This document shows positions 43,152-50,627 of a stretch of 64,000 nt of DNA, in pieces. The stretch lies in NCBI GenBank assembly GCA_019454185.1, contig CP075368.1, positions 1,798,001 through 1,862,000 of the forward strand. Reading direction: 5' to 3'. Below the pieces are notes generated by a model. That model was not told where the DNA came from. It saw only the letters and a program-made list of their open reading frames with translations, and did no database searches. How positions within the stretch are numbered: position 1 is the first letter of the stretch; every line of letters starts with the position of its first letter. The DNA comes from Phycisphaeraceae bacterium (GTDB lineage: Bacteria; Planctomycetota; Phycisphaerae; Phycisphaerales; UBA1924). The translations under genes and the position numbers were made by a program.

Positions 43152-44474
43152 CAGGCCGTTGAAAAAGTGCTCTTGAGCGGGCGCATCCGCAACGGCTGGT
43201 GCTGCGAACAGTTGGGTATGAAGGGCAAACCCGAGCGTCAGGCGGCAGTCTATCACACGTTCAACGTCGAGGACCTGATCGAGCCCGGCCATCCGCTGCG
43301 TGCGATCAAGCGGATGGTCGATCGCGCTCTGGCGGACATGTCCCGGACGTTCAAGGCCGCGTACAGCGATCGTGGCCGCCCGAGCATCCCGCCCGAGACG
43401 CTGCTCAAGGCCCTGCTCTTGCAGTGCCTGTACACGATCCGGTCCGAACGCGAGCTGTGCCGGCGGCTGAAGACCGACCTGCTGTTCCGCTGGTTCCTGG
43501 ACCTCCAGCCGTCGGACGACGTGTTCGATCACTCGGTCTTCACGCACAACCGAGTGCGGCTGAGCGAGCATGGGATCACACAGAAGTTCTTCGACCACGT
43601 GGTGAAGCAGGCGATTGATGCCGGGCTGACCAGCGACGAGCACTTCACCGTGGACGGCTCCCTGATCCAGAGCCATGCGTCGCTCAAGAGTCTCAAGAAG
43701 ATCGAGCGGGAGGCCGCCGGAGAGGATGATGGGGGCGATCCGCCGACATCGGCCGGAGGCACGCGGGGACGCAACCCGTCTGTGGACTTCAAGGGGGAGC
43801 GTCGCACCAACGCCACGCACCAGAGCACGACCGACCCCGAGGCGAAGCTGTACAGGAAGGGCGACGGCGTGGGCGCGTTCCTCTGCCACTCGGGGCATGC
43901 GCTCACCGAGAACCGGCATGGGCTGGTGATGTGCGTGCGTGTGGACGAGGCGTGCGGCACGGCCGAGCGTGAGAACACGCTGGCGATGCTCGATCATCTG
44001 GAGCGGCGGCACGGCGTGCGTCCGGAGACACTGGGCGCCGACAAGGGGTACGACGCGGGGCCGTTCCTCTTGGAACTGGAGCGGCGTTGGATCGAGCCGC
44101 ACGTGGCCATCAAGGCCGGGAAGATCGATCCGACCAGCGAGCGGGCCGACGACGGGACCTGGGCCCGATGGTTCGCACGCGGCGAGCAACGCACCGCGGC
44201 GTTCCGGAAGAGCCAACGCCGACGAAAGCTGGTGGAGGAGTTCTTCGGATGGGCCAAGACGGTGGCGGGGATGAGAAGAGCCAGGCACGTGGGACGCGAG
44301 AAGATCAGCCAGTGCTTCGATCTGGCGGCCGCGGCGTACAACCTCGTGCGGATGAAGAACCTGCTGGCCGGGTGAATCGGACCACACGAGCCGAGCAGGC
44401 GGGGCCGATCAAGCAGGGCTCGTGCCGCTGGACCGAATCAGGCCCCGGCGTGTCGGCCATTGTTCAACGGCCTG
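43152..44474 (+). mobile_element. IS5/IS1182-type insertion sequence nested in the IS3-type element
   Basis: About 1.32 kb. The left end reads CAGGCCGTTGAAAAAGTGC and the reverse complement of the right end reads CAGGCCGTTGAACAATGGC, an imperfect inverted repeat with the outer 12 bp identical. The tetranucleotide CGAG flanks both ends (43148-43151 and 44475-44478), a target duplication. It encodes one transposase. A deleted relative lies at 49131-49303 in this window. Confidence 0.87.
43218..44375 (+). CDS. IS5/IS1182-type transposase (DUF772 + DDE)
   Basis: 385 residues from the ATG at 43218. DUF772 N-terminal domain (HPLRAIKRMVDRALADMS, GRPSIPPETLLKALLLQ, RSERELCRRLKTDLLFRWF), then the DDE catalytic core: Asp in HFTVDGSLIQSHASLKS, the ERRTNATHQSTTDPEAKLYR segment, Asp in LGADKGYDAGPF and Glu in RRKLVEEFFGWAKTV. 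It looks intact and has no internal stop, so the element may be active. The frame is also open leftwards into the interrupted IS3 OrfB. Confidence 0.92.
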   Translation: MKGKPERQAAVYHTFNVEDLIEPGHPLRAIKRMVDRALADMSRTFKAAYSDRGRPSIPPETLLKALLLQCLYTIRSERELCRRLKTDLLFRWFLDLQPSDDVFDHSVFTHNRVRLSEHGITQKFFDHVVKQAIDAGLTSDEHFTVDGSLIQSHASLKSLKKIEREAAGEDDGGDPPTSAGGTRGRNPSVDFKGERRTNATHQSTTDPEAKLYRKGDGVGAFLCHSGHALTENRHGLVMCVRVDEACGTAERENTLAMLDHLERRHGVRPETLGADKGYDAGPFLLELERRWIEPHVAIKAGKIDPTSERADDGTWARWFARGEQRTAAFRKSQRRRKLVEEFFGWAKTVAGMRRARHVGREKISQCFDLAAAAYNLVRMKNLLAG

Positions 44475-44568
44475 CGAGAGCCCGGTGATCGAGCTCGATC
44501 ACCGGCTGACGGGCGAGCTGCGCCATGTTCTGGACAGAGCAAATAGATTTCATGATCAGGACATAGCA

Positions 44569-44934
44569 TCATTCTGAATGACCATCTTCAATTGCAAGAT
44601 AATGAAGTATTGATTTCACAATAACGTCAGCAGACATTTGCTGCACTACTAGCAGAGGGTATCCAGTGCAATAGAATCCTCGCGTGACGCTCGGAAGACC
44701 GCTCCACTCAGTTTTATTGTCATTGTTTAGTAGTTTATAGAGCCAGTCCGCTGTCCTGATGGAAAATGCCCGTTGTTCAGTCGACTTGACCCGTGTGACA
44801 AAGACATCCACATTCTGAGTCAAGTCCAAGACATCAGCATCCCGGTCCAAACTGATCACGATTGCGTTTGGGGCTAAGTCTTGCGTAAGTACATTAATTT
44901 CATACTGTAGACGTGATGCCTCTTCAGTGCCCAT
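44569..44934 (-). CDS. Small acidic protein, candidate immunity protein for the RHS-type toxin
   Basis: 121 residues, ATG 22 bp after the stop of the RHS-Hint toxin fragment and on the same strand. No family recognised; predicted mixed alpha/beta (EINVLTQDLAPNAIVISLDRDADVLDLTQNVDVFV, ADWLYKLLNNDNKTEW). The region is AT-rich compared with every neighbour, a sign of recent acquisition that is normal for toxin-immunity cassettes. The immunity role is inferred only from position, size and composition. Confidence 0.55.
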   Translation of the reverse strand: MGTEEASRLQYEINVLTQDLAPNAIVISLDRDADVLDLTQNVDVFVTRVKSTEQRAFSIRTADWLYKLLNNDNKTEWSGLPSVTRGFYCTGYPLLVVQQMSADVIVKSILHYLAIEDGHSE

Positions 44935-44956
44935 GTCTCTTGTATCCCATCGATTG

Positions 44957-46459
44957 TCAGTCGTACCAGAACGTGATTATCCTGCCATCAGGCGCAAATA
45001 TGCCGCCAGGCTTTCCTTTGATCTTAATTGCCCGTCCTACTTCAGATGTGACTTCGAATGCTTCTTTACTATACCTATTTGTGTTGAAGAATGCAATCGC
45101 ATCGTTCATGTACTCTTCGAGGGATTTGCCATGCTTTTCAGCATGTTTTTGCCAATGGTACTCAATCTTCCCCGGATTGGTAAACTTCTTGGTGATCCAA
45201 TCTGGAAGCTCGGCACACTTCATGTTATGCACCCACGCGGCTTCGTCTCCGACGAGGTACGTGTGCGCGTTGTCAACGGTGAGATTGTAAACGGTGACGC
45301 GCTGGCTCCAGAAACTCAACGAATCGACGACGGCGGCGCCACCCATCGTCCGAATCACGTCTCCAGCTGCGAGCGAGTCCGCACGTATCCAGCTACCGAC
45401 TCGTGCCTCTTCATAGAACGGATGCTCATCGGTCGTGTCGATCACCTCGCGGTGGCCTGACTCGTGGATCACCGCGACGCGCAGCAGCGAGGTCTGCTCC
45501 GTCACGATCATATCGACCACCGGCTGGAACTCGATGGCGCCGGTCGATTCGTTGAGGGTGATCACCTGATCGCCAATACGGACATCCTCGATCGGGATCT
45601 GCCCGAGCGTCGTCCAGACCAGTGTTCCAGCCGCGAAGCACCCGCACGCCGCGGCGGGCTTGCGCTTGATCCAGTCCGCCGCTCTCGCCAACATGGTCCC
45701 ACCCGGTCCCAGCAACCCATTCCGCGCTCCGCTCAGGAGCATCGCCCCGGCCTTGCTTGCGTAGTGCTTCGCGCCGTTCCATGCTGAGGAGGCGACGCCG
45801 CCGAGGAGCTTGCCGATCTTGCTGGTGGCGAAGAGCTTGGCGAGCTTGCCGCCGGGGATAATCCCCATACCGAGCGCGACCGCGGTCGCGCCTGCACCTT
45901 GCTCACCCAGAGCGAATAGGGCGAGGTCGCCTGCAGAGGCGAGTCCGGGGATTGGCAGGTAGCTGGCGATTGTCGCAGCGAGAACGGCCGTGGCCTTGGC
46001 GCTCATACCGATTGCCTGCATGAATGCGGCCTTGGATCCCGCGTCTTCGGCGAGGAACTCGTCGACCATGTCGAAGGGGTCCCAACTGAGACCTAGCGGA
46101 TCGCTGCGGTTCCAAGGGTTGGACCCGAGGTACTCGTACAGGTTCATCCCGTCCCCGTACATGTCTTCGGCGGAGAAGGCGAGAGCGAGGGCTCCGACGC
46201 CCTTGCCGTGGTAGACCGACGCCTCCAGGAGCGCCATCGCCGTGGCGTTGGGGTCGAGCTGGAAGAAGCGGCCCAACTGCGGCGAGTAGAGTCTGTTTCG
46301 GTTGTGACAGATCGTGTGGCCGAAGGGTACCAGACGAGGCGACTCATTGGCAGCACTATCTACAACCGCCGCATCCAGCCGGTCGATGAAGATCCCCTTG
46401 TGGCCGAGGTGCATCTGCGGGAAGGGCAGCAGGTGGTCGGCCACCAGCACCTGGCTCAA
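44957..46459 (-). CDS. C-terminal part of an RHS protein with Hint domain and nuclease-like toxin tip (N-terminally truncated)
   Basis: About 500 residues with no good start (a TTG at 46459). Order: end of an RHS core (HLGHKGIFIDRLD, NRLYSPQLGRFFQLDPN, GDGMNLYEYLGSNPWNRSDPLGL), a hydrophobic pre-toxin stretch, a Hint/intein-like protease domain (CGCFAAGTLVWTTLGQIPIEDVRIGD, VYNLTVDNAHTYLVGDEAAWVHN) and an 80-residue tip (KIEYHWQKHAEKHGKSLEEY ... DGRIITFWYD) that resembles BECR-fold RNase toxins, with His/Lys candidates for catalysis. Full-length planctomycete RHS proteins exceed 1500 residues, so most of the gene is missing; it breaks off at about 46460, next to the repeats and tRNA. The tip is AT-rich, the RHS part GC-rich. 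Confidence 0.75.
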   Translation of the reverse strand: MSQVLVADHLLPFPQMHLGHKGIFIDRLDAAVVDSAANESPRLVPFGHTICHNRNRLYSPQLGRFFQLDPNATAMALLEASVYHGKGVGALALAFSAEDMYGDGMNLYEYLGSNPWNRSDPLGLSWDPFDMVDEFLAEDAGSKAAFMQAIGMSAKATAVLAATIASYLPIPGLASAGDLALFALGEQGAGATAVALGMGIIPGGKLAKLFATSKIGKLLGGVASSAWNGAKHYASKAGAMLLSGARNGLLGPGGTMLARAADWIKRKPAAACGCFAAGTLVWTTLGQIPIEDVRIGDQVITLNESTGAIEFQPVVDMIVTEQTSLLRVAVIHESGHREVIDTTDEHPFYEEARVGSWIRADSLAAGDVIRTMGGAAVVDSLSFWSQRVTVYNLTVDNAHTYLVGDEAAWVHNMKCAELPDWITKKFTNPGKIEYHWQKHAEKHGKSLEEYMNDAIAFFNTNRYSKEAFEVTSEVGRAIKIKGKPGGIFAPDGRIITFWYD

Positions 46460-46515
46460 GCCGTTTCGTCAATGCGATGCGTTTCTCGATGTGGTCGCTG
46501 GGGGGGGTGGGTGGG

Positions 46516-46549
46516 CATCGAAGTCGCCGCAGAGCCGCCGACTTCGATG
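46516..46549. repeat. Inverted repeat next to the tRNA-Ser repeat array
   Basis: CATCGAAGTCG and its perfect reverse complement CGACTTCGATG separated by 12 bp, 3 bp before the first 106-bp repeat. It lies at the break point of the RHS gene. Could be an end of a lost element; function unknown. Confidence 0.7.
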
Positions 46550-46552
46550 GCA

Positions 46553-46658
46553 CGGGCGTCGAACCTCCCGATACCGCCGCGGCGCGGCACGATCGGGTGT
46601 TCTCATCCCCCCATGGGGACGACATGAAGCTCGCGGACGCGAACGGAGAGGGGGGGAT
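46553..46658. repeat. 106-bp direct repeat, copy 1
   Basis: Identical over its full length to 46677-46782 by direct reading. It begins CGGGCGTCGAACCTCCCGAT and ends GGAGAGGGGGGGAT. The start resembles the T-arm of the tRNA-Ser gene (TCGAACC.CCCGATAC) and the end equals the 3' terminus of the same tRNA. Copies are separated by 18 bp. Confidence 0.92.
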
Positions 46659-46676
46659 GTGCTGCGCAGCGCCCTT

Positions 46677-46782
46677 CGGGCGTCGAACCTCCCGATACCG
46701 CCGCGGCGCGGCACGATCGGGTGTTCTCATCCCCCCATGGGGACGACATGAAGCTCGCGGACGCGAACGGAGAGGGGGGGAT
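46677..46782. repeat. 106-bp direct repeat, copy 2, running into the tRNA-Ser gene
   Basis: Second identical copy. Its last 14 bp (46769-46782) are the 3' end of the functional tRNA-Ser gene on the minus strand. The arrangement looks like repeated duplication or repeated insertion and excision at a tRNA 3' end, leaving tRNA-tail-plus-flank segments behind. Confidence 0.92.
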
Positions 46783-46854
46783 TCGAACCCCCGATACGGT
46801 TACCCGTATACAGCATTTCCAGTGCTGCTCCTTCAGCCTCTCGGACACCTCTCC
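46769..46854 (-). tRNA. tRNA-Ser (anticodon GGA)
   Basis: 86 nt with complete cloverleaf: acceptor GGAGAGG/CCTCTCC, anticodon stem CAGCA/TGCTG around loop CTGGAAA (anticodon GGA, reading UCC/UCU), a long class II variable arm (TATACGGG TAAC CGTATC region) and T-arm GGGGG TTCGAAT CCCCC. The CCA end is not encoded. It abuts the 106-bp repeats. Confidence 0.96.
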
Positions 46855-47029
46855 AGGTGGCAAGCCGGTCGGGACCGGCTGAGGGCGGGAAGTATAGCGG
46901 GGAGTGGTTCTGGGGGCAGCGGGTTTCGCATCCGGGGCTTTGGGGTGGGCGGGGTCGCCGAGTCAGTCGGTGTGGAAGGGTTGGCGTGAGGGGCGTGGTG
47001 GCGGGTGCGAGATGTGTAGACTCGGCGGC

Positions 47030-47479
47030 ATGAACGCGATTCTGCTTGCGATCGGTGCTGGATTGTGCTGGGGCATCGGTGAGCTTTGCACGAAGAGCGT
47101 GCTGCACACGCACAAGGTGGGGCCGCTGACGGCGATCGCGGTGCGTTCGACGGTGGCGTTGCCCGTGATCTGGGCGGCGTGGGCGGTTGCGATGTATGTG
47201 ATGAAGGTGGAGCCCAGGGAGTGGATGAAGGCGGGGACGCCGACGCTGATGAAGTTGACGCTGGGTTCGGGTTTGGTCGCGGGGGCGGCGGCGATGATTC
47301 TGTTCTATTCGGCACTTCATGTGGGCGAGATCGGGCGGATCAAGCCGGTAGCGTTCGCGATCGCGCCGGCGGTTGCGGTTGTGTTGGGATGGATGCTGCT
47401 CGGCGAGGCGATGACCGCGAAGAAGGCGGTCGGTGTGGTGATGATTCTTGCCGGTGTTGTAGTTTTGACCGGAAAGTGA
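47030..47479 (+). CDS. EamA-type small membrane transporter (single 5-helix repeat)
   Basis: 149 residues from an ATG at 47030. Five membrane helices with EamA/DMT features: AIGAGLCWGIGELCTKSVL at the start, IAVRSTVALPVIWAAW, and PVAFAIAPAVAVVLGWMLLGEAMTAKKAVGVVMILAGVVVL at the end, where GE in the loop is typical. Half-size members work as dimers; substrate unknown. The next gene starts 7 bp downstream. Confidence 0.85.
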   Translation: MNAILLAIGAGLCWGIGELCTKSVLHTHKVGPLTAIAVRSTVALPVIWAAWAVAMYVMKVEPREWMKAGTPTLMKLTLGSGLVAGAAAMILFYSALHVGEIGRIKPVAFAIAPAVAVVLGWMLLGEAMTAKKAVGVVMILAGVVVLTGK

Positions 47480-47486
47480 GCGAGCG

Positions 47487-48782
47487 ATGGATACACGGCG
47501 TGCGTTTCTTGGGCGTGCGATCGGTGCGGCGGGGACGATGGGGCTTCTCGGGGCGGCATCGCGTGCGATCGCGGAGGAGTTGTCGGTTTTCGACGGGTCT
47601 CCGGGCGATCTGGCGATGAACGAGGACTACTGGTTTCATGTGCAGCAGGCGTTCAGCGTGGATCGCTCGGTTGTGAACTTCAACAACGGGGGGATCTGCC
47701 CGTCGCCGAACATCGTTCAGGACGCGATGCGGCGGTTGCTGGAGTACACCAATCGGCACCAGACGTCGAGCGCGCTGTGGGGCGTGTTGCAGCCGCAGAT
47801 GGAGGGGGTTCGTGAGCGTGTGGCGCGCCAGTGGGGCGTGGACAAGGAGGAGGTGGCTTTCACACGGAACGCTTCGGAGAGTCTGCAGATCTGCCAGATG
47901 GGGATGGAACTGGAGCCGGGCGATGAGGTGCTGACGACGACGCTCGATTATCCGCGGATGGTCAACACGTTCAGGCAGCGGGAGCGTCGCGACGGGATCA
48001 AGCTGGTCCAGTTCAAGTTGCCGATCCCTCTGGAGGACGAGGATGAGGCGGTGCGGCTCTTCGAGAGCCATATCACGGATCGCACGCGCATCATTCTGAT
48101 GTGCCACATCATCAATGTGACCGGCCAGGTGCTTCCGGTTCGGAAGATCTCCGCGATGGCGCGGAAGCGTGGGATCCCGGTGATTGTTGATGGCGCGCAC
48201 TCGTTCGCGCATCTCGATTACACGCTCGCGGAACTGGAGTGTGATTACTACGGGGTGAGTCTGCACAAGTGGCTCTTCGCGCCGCACGGAACGGGCCTGC
48301 TGTATGTGCGACGGGAGAAGATCAAGGGGCTGTGGCCGCTGATGGCGGCAACGGCGGCGCAGGACGAAGATATCCGCAAGTTTGAGGAGTTCGGGACGAG
48401 GCCGATGGCGAACTGTGTCGCGATCGGAGAGGCGTTGACGTTCCATCAGGGGATCGGGCCGGCGCGCAAAGAAGCGAGGATGCGGTATCTCCGCGATCGA
48501 TGGGCGAGGCGACTCCTCGCTCATCCGTCGGGGCGGGTGAGGATGCACACGAGTCTGGATCCGCGGTTCAGTTGCGGGCTCGGGACATTCCAGATCGAGG
48601 GCGTGGATTCAGGGAAGTTGCGCGATGTGCTGTGGGATCGGCACCGGATCTTCGTGATCGCGTTGAAGCACGAGGAGTTTGAGGGGATACGCGTGACGCC
48701 GAGCGTGCATAGCACGATCGAGGAGGTTGATCGGTTCAGCGAGGCGATTGAGCGTGTGCTCGAGAAGGGGCTGCCGGGGTGA
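47487..48782 (+). CDS. Tat-exported class V aminotransferase-fold enzyme (isopenicillin N epimerase-like)
   Basis: 431 residues. A twin-arginine signal (DTRRAFLGRAIGAAGTMGLLGAASRAIA) leads into a PLP-dependent class V fold: VNFNNGGICPSP, FTRNASESLQICQMG, DGAHSFAHLDYTLAELECDYY (Asp contacting PLP) and the Schiff-base Lys in GVSLHKWLFAPHGTG. Relatives include isopenicillin N epimerase, cysteine desulfurase-like and selenocysteine lyase-like proteins. Folding with cofactor in the cytoplasm would explain Tat export. Substrate unknown. Confidence 0.88.
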   Translation: MDTRRAFLGRAIGAAGTMGLLGAASRAIAEELSVFDGSPGDLAMNEDYWFHVQQAFSVDRSVVNFNNGGICPSPNIVQDAMRRLLEYTNRHQTSSALWGVLQPQMEGVRERVARQWGVDKEEVAFTRNASESLQICQMGMELEPGDEVLTTTLDYPRMVNTFRQRERRDGIKLVQFKLPIPLEDEDEAVRLFESHITDRTRIILMCHIINVTGQVLPVRKISAMARKRGIPVIVDGAHSFAHLDYTLAELECDYYGVSLHKWLFAPHGTGLLYVRREKIKGLWPLMAATAAQDEDIRKFEEFGTRPMANCVAIGEALTFHQGIGPARKEARMRYLRDRWARRLLAHPSGRVRMHTSLDPRFSCGLGTFQIEGVDSGKLRDVLWDRHRIFVIALKHEEFEGIRVTPSVHSTIEEVDRFSEAIERVLEKGLPG

Positions 48783-48789
48783 GGCCGAT

Positions 48790-49131
48790 TCACCACTCGT
48801 AGCCCATGTCCTCGGCAATGCGGTAGATAGCGGTCAGCAACATGGCGTGTTGACGCAGGATAGTTGCCGATTGGACATCGCCCCCATGCTCGGCCGCCAC
48901 AGCGCCGACGTTGGCCTGATGCATCGCTGGAACAACATCGCCTGCCTCCATGATTGATTGCACGCGTTCTTCGATCGACCCGGCCGCGACCCCATCAAAT
49001 GTAATTGCAAGCCGCGAATAATCGAGCCTTCGAAGGAAGTCTCGAAGTTCCATCGATGGTCTCGTCCGGACATTCTGCGAGATCCAGGCGGCAAACGCGT
49101 CTTTGGCCGAGCGATTCTCGGCGATCTCTAG
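48790..49131 (-). pseudogene. C-terminal remnant of an unknown gene, cut by an IS5-type end
   Basis: The frame encodes LLEIAENRSAKDAFAAWISQ ... IAEDMGYEW (about 114 residues) without a native start: upstream of 49131 the sequence becomes the terminal repeat of a deleted IS5-type element, which only accidentally keeps the frame open to a TTG at 49206. I do not recognise the protein. The remnant looks folded (RDFLRRLDYSRLAITFDGVA), perhaps part of a small accessory gene such as an immunity protein. Confidence 0.6.
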
Positions 49132-49303
49132 CAGGGCGTTGAAGAAGTGCTCTCGAAGGCGCAACCCTGACGAATGTTGCTGCGAACAGTTGGGTATGAA
49201 GAGCAAGGGCCGGGCACGTGGGACGCGAGAAGATCAGCCAGTGCTTCGATCTGGCGGCCGCGGCGTACAACCTGGTACGAATGAGCAACCTGCTCGCCTC
49301 GTG
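49131..49303 (+). mobile_element. Internally deleted IS5/IS1182-type element (left end joined to transposase C-terminus)
   Basis: The left 20 bp (GCAGGGCGTTGAAGAAGTGC) match the left end of the intact element at 43151 in 18 of 20 positions, continuing through TGCTGCGAACAGTTGGGTATGAAG. It then jumps directly to the region encoding the transposase C-terminus (RARHVGREKISQCFDLAAAAYNLVRMSNLLAS) and its stop. Roughly 1 kb is missing. No matching right terminal repeat is visible, so it cannot be mobilised as a simple MITE on this evidence. Confidence 0.85.
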
Positions 49304-49551
49304 AGCACGAAACCAGAGCAACCGACGACCAGCCCGTGAGAACAATCCGCCGTCGCGCCGCGAGCGAGTTCCGCCCGGAGAGACAAAGCGTGCTGCCGCC
49401 GGGGTTCTACAACGACCTGCTAATTGGCGGGATCCAACTGATGCGTTCAATCGTCGAACGCGCCTTGCGACTGCCGCACAATCTAACCGGTAGCGTAAGG
49501 GCTTGCTACTTGAGGTGCCGGATAGGGATGATGCGCCAGTTTACAGCCGTT
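49304..49551. other. Gene-free stretch between IS remnant and recombinase
   Basis: No convincing frame, RNA or terminator was found. It probably contains degraded mobile DNA and the 3' flank of the recombinase gene. Confidence 0.4.
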
Positions 49552-50406
49552 CTATGTCGTTTCCCACACTCTCCCCCTCATCGCATCCACCACCGCCGTG
49601 GGCTGGACGTGGTCGAGATAGCGGATCGTCGTGAGCAGCGACCGGTGCCCGAGTTGGCGGGAGATGATCCCGACATCGACGCCCTCTTCCCGTAGTTGCG
49701 CCGCGTGGGTGTGTCGCAGCCCGTGGGCGTGAACGCGCTTGGCGATCCCGGCTTGGCGGCCCAGCCGCTTCATTAGCCGCCGCACGTACCCGGTGGTCAC
49801 GGGCGTGCCGTAGGCGGTGCAGAGAAGCGGCGCGGCCGCGACTGGGTCGGTCTCCCCGTTCGCCGGTGCCGCCACCCGTTGGCCCCTGCCGCGTTCGGCG
49901 AGCCAGGCCGCCACGACGGCCGCCGCCCCGGGGTCGAGGCCCACGGCCCGGTACCGGTCGCCCTTGCCGTGCAGGACGCGGATCACCCCGTTTTCGAGGT
50001 CCACGTCCTTGGGCTGGAGCGCGAGCGCCTCGGACACCCTGAGCCCGGCGCGGTACATGAGCGTGATCAGCGCTCGGTTCCGGAGCGCGACGGGGGTGTA
50101 TCGGCCGCAGGCGTCGAGCAGGGCCCGGACCTCGTCGTCCGTCAGCACCTCGGGCGGCAGGCGGCGCTTGGGCTTTGGCCGACGCGGGGTTCGGGCGGCC
50201 GTTGCGGCCGACGCGGCCAAGGTTTCCCCCGGTCGTTCTTCCCGTGCGACACAGGCGATACGTGCGCCACGTTGTTTCGCGATCTTCCGTTCGACGCGCT
50301 CGCCTGCGGCCCATGCGGCCCTTGCGGCCCGGCGGTCGGGAACATCCGATGCCCGCTCGCGCTTCGCCCCGTCCGTTCTGCCCCTGCCCTTCTGGCGACC
50401 TCGCAT
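49552..50406 (-). CDS. Tyrosine recombinase / phage-type integrase
   Basis: 284 residues. The first 85 are basic and Ala/Arg-rich (RRAARAAWAAGERVERKIAK) instead of a standard SAM-like core-binding domain. The catalytic domain follows: RNRALITLMYRAGLRVSEALAL (Arg I), KGDRYRAVGL (Lys), HGLRHTHAAQLREEG (His-x-x-Arg), LGHRSLLTTIRYLDHV (His/Trp position and the nucleophile Tyr). All catalytic residues are present. It is a probable island integrase; the 3' tRNA fragment at 53020 may be its attachment scar. A dead paralogue lies at 63251. Confidence 0.9.
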   Translation of the reverse strand: MRGRQKGRGRTDGAKRERASDVPDRRAARAAWAAGERVERKIAKQRGARIACVAREERPGETLAASAATAARTPRRPKPKRRLPPEVLTDDEVRALLDACGRYTPVALRNRALITLMYRAGLRVSEALALQPKDVDLENGVIRVLHGKGDRYRAVGLDPGAAAVVAAWLAERGRGQRVAAPANGETDPVAAAPLLCTAYGTPVTTGYVRRLMKRLGRQAGIAKRVHAHGLRHTHAAQLREEGVDVGIISRQLGHRSLLTTIRYLDHVQPTAVVDAMRGRVWETT

Positions 50407-50627
50407 GCCCTTGCTCCCGCTGGGGTTACCGCTCGGGGAGCCGTTCGCGGGAGCATCCCGCGGCTACGGACCGGCGACCAAAGCGGTACCGGTTGATGGA
50501 GGGGCGAGCAGGCGAGGATTGCAAGCACATGAAGTTTGCGAATCGAGTCACTGCGGCATTGTGGCAAGTGCAGCACTCGGTAACATGCAAACTGTCCGAT
50601 CGGACGAAACAAGCGGGAGTGATCGTG

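Larger units (their letters stand above)
42735..44577 (+). pseudogene. IS3-family OrfB transposase, stop codon inside and interrupted by an IS5-type element
   Basis: The OrfB frame (VSERRACRVLHQARATQRYKS, HVTWGYPRIWVKLRREG) meets a TGA at 42933 where a Trp is expected (REG-W-RVNRKRVYRLYRQEG), then continues in the same frame into the rve domain (ESWSMDFMADQL, LLTLVDDFSRE) until 43151. Here the IS5-type element is inserted. On the far side the same frame resumes from 44476 as E-SPVIELDHRLTGEL, so removing the insert and one CGAG copy restores a continuous reading. After about 44535 IS3 similarity stops and the sequence turns AT-rich, so the 3' end is also lost. Confidence 0.85.

Noticed and set aside
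46553..46782. CRISPR-like or tandem array from the 106-bp repeats.
   Set aside because: Only two copies, far too long for CRISPR repeats, one 18-bp spacer and no cas genes; the relation to the tRNA end explains them better.
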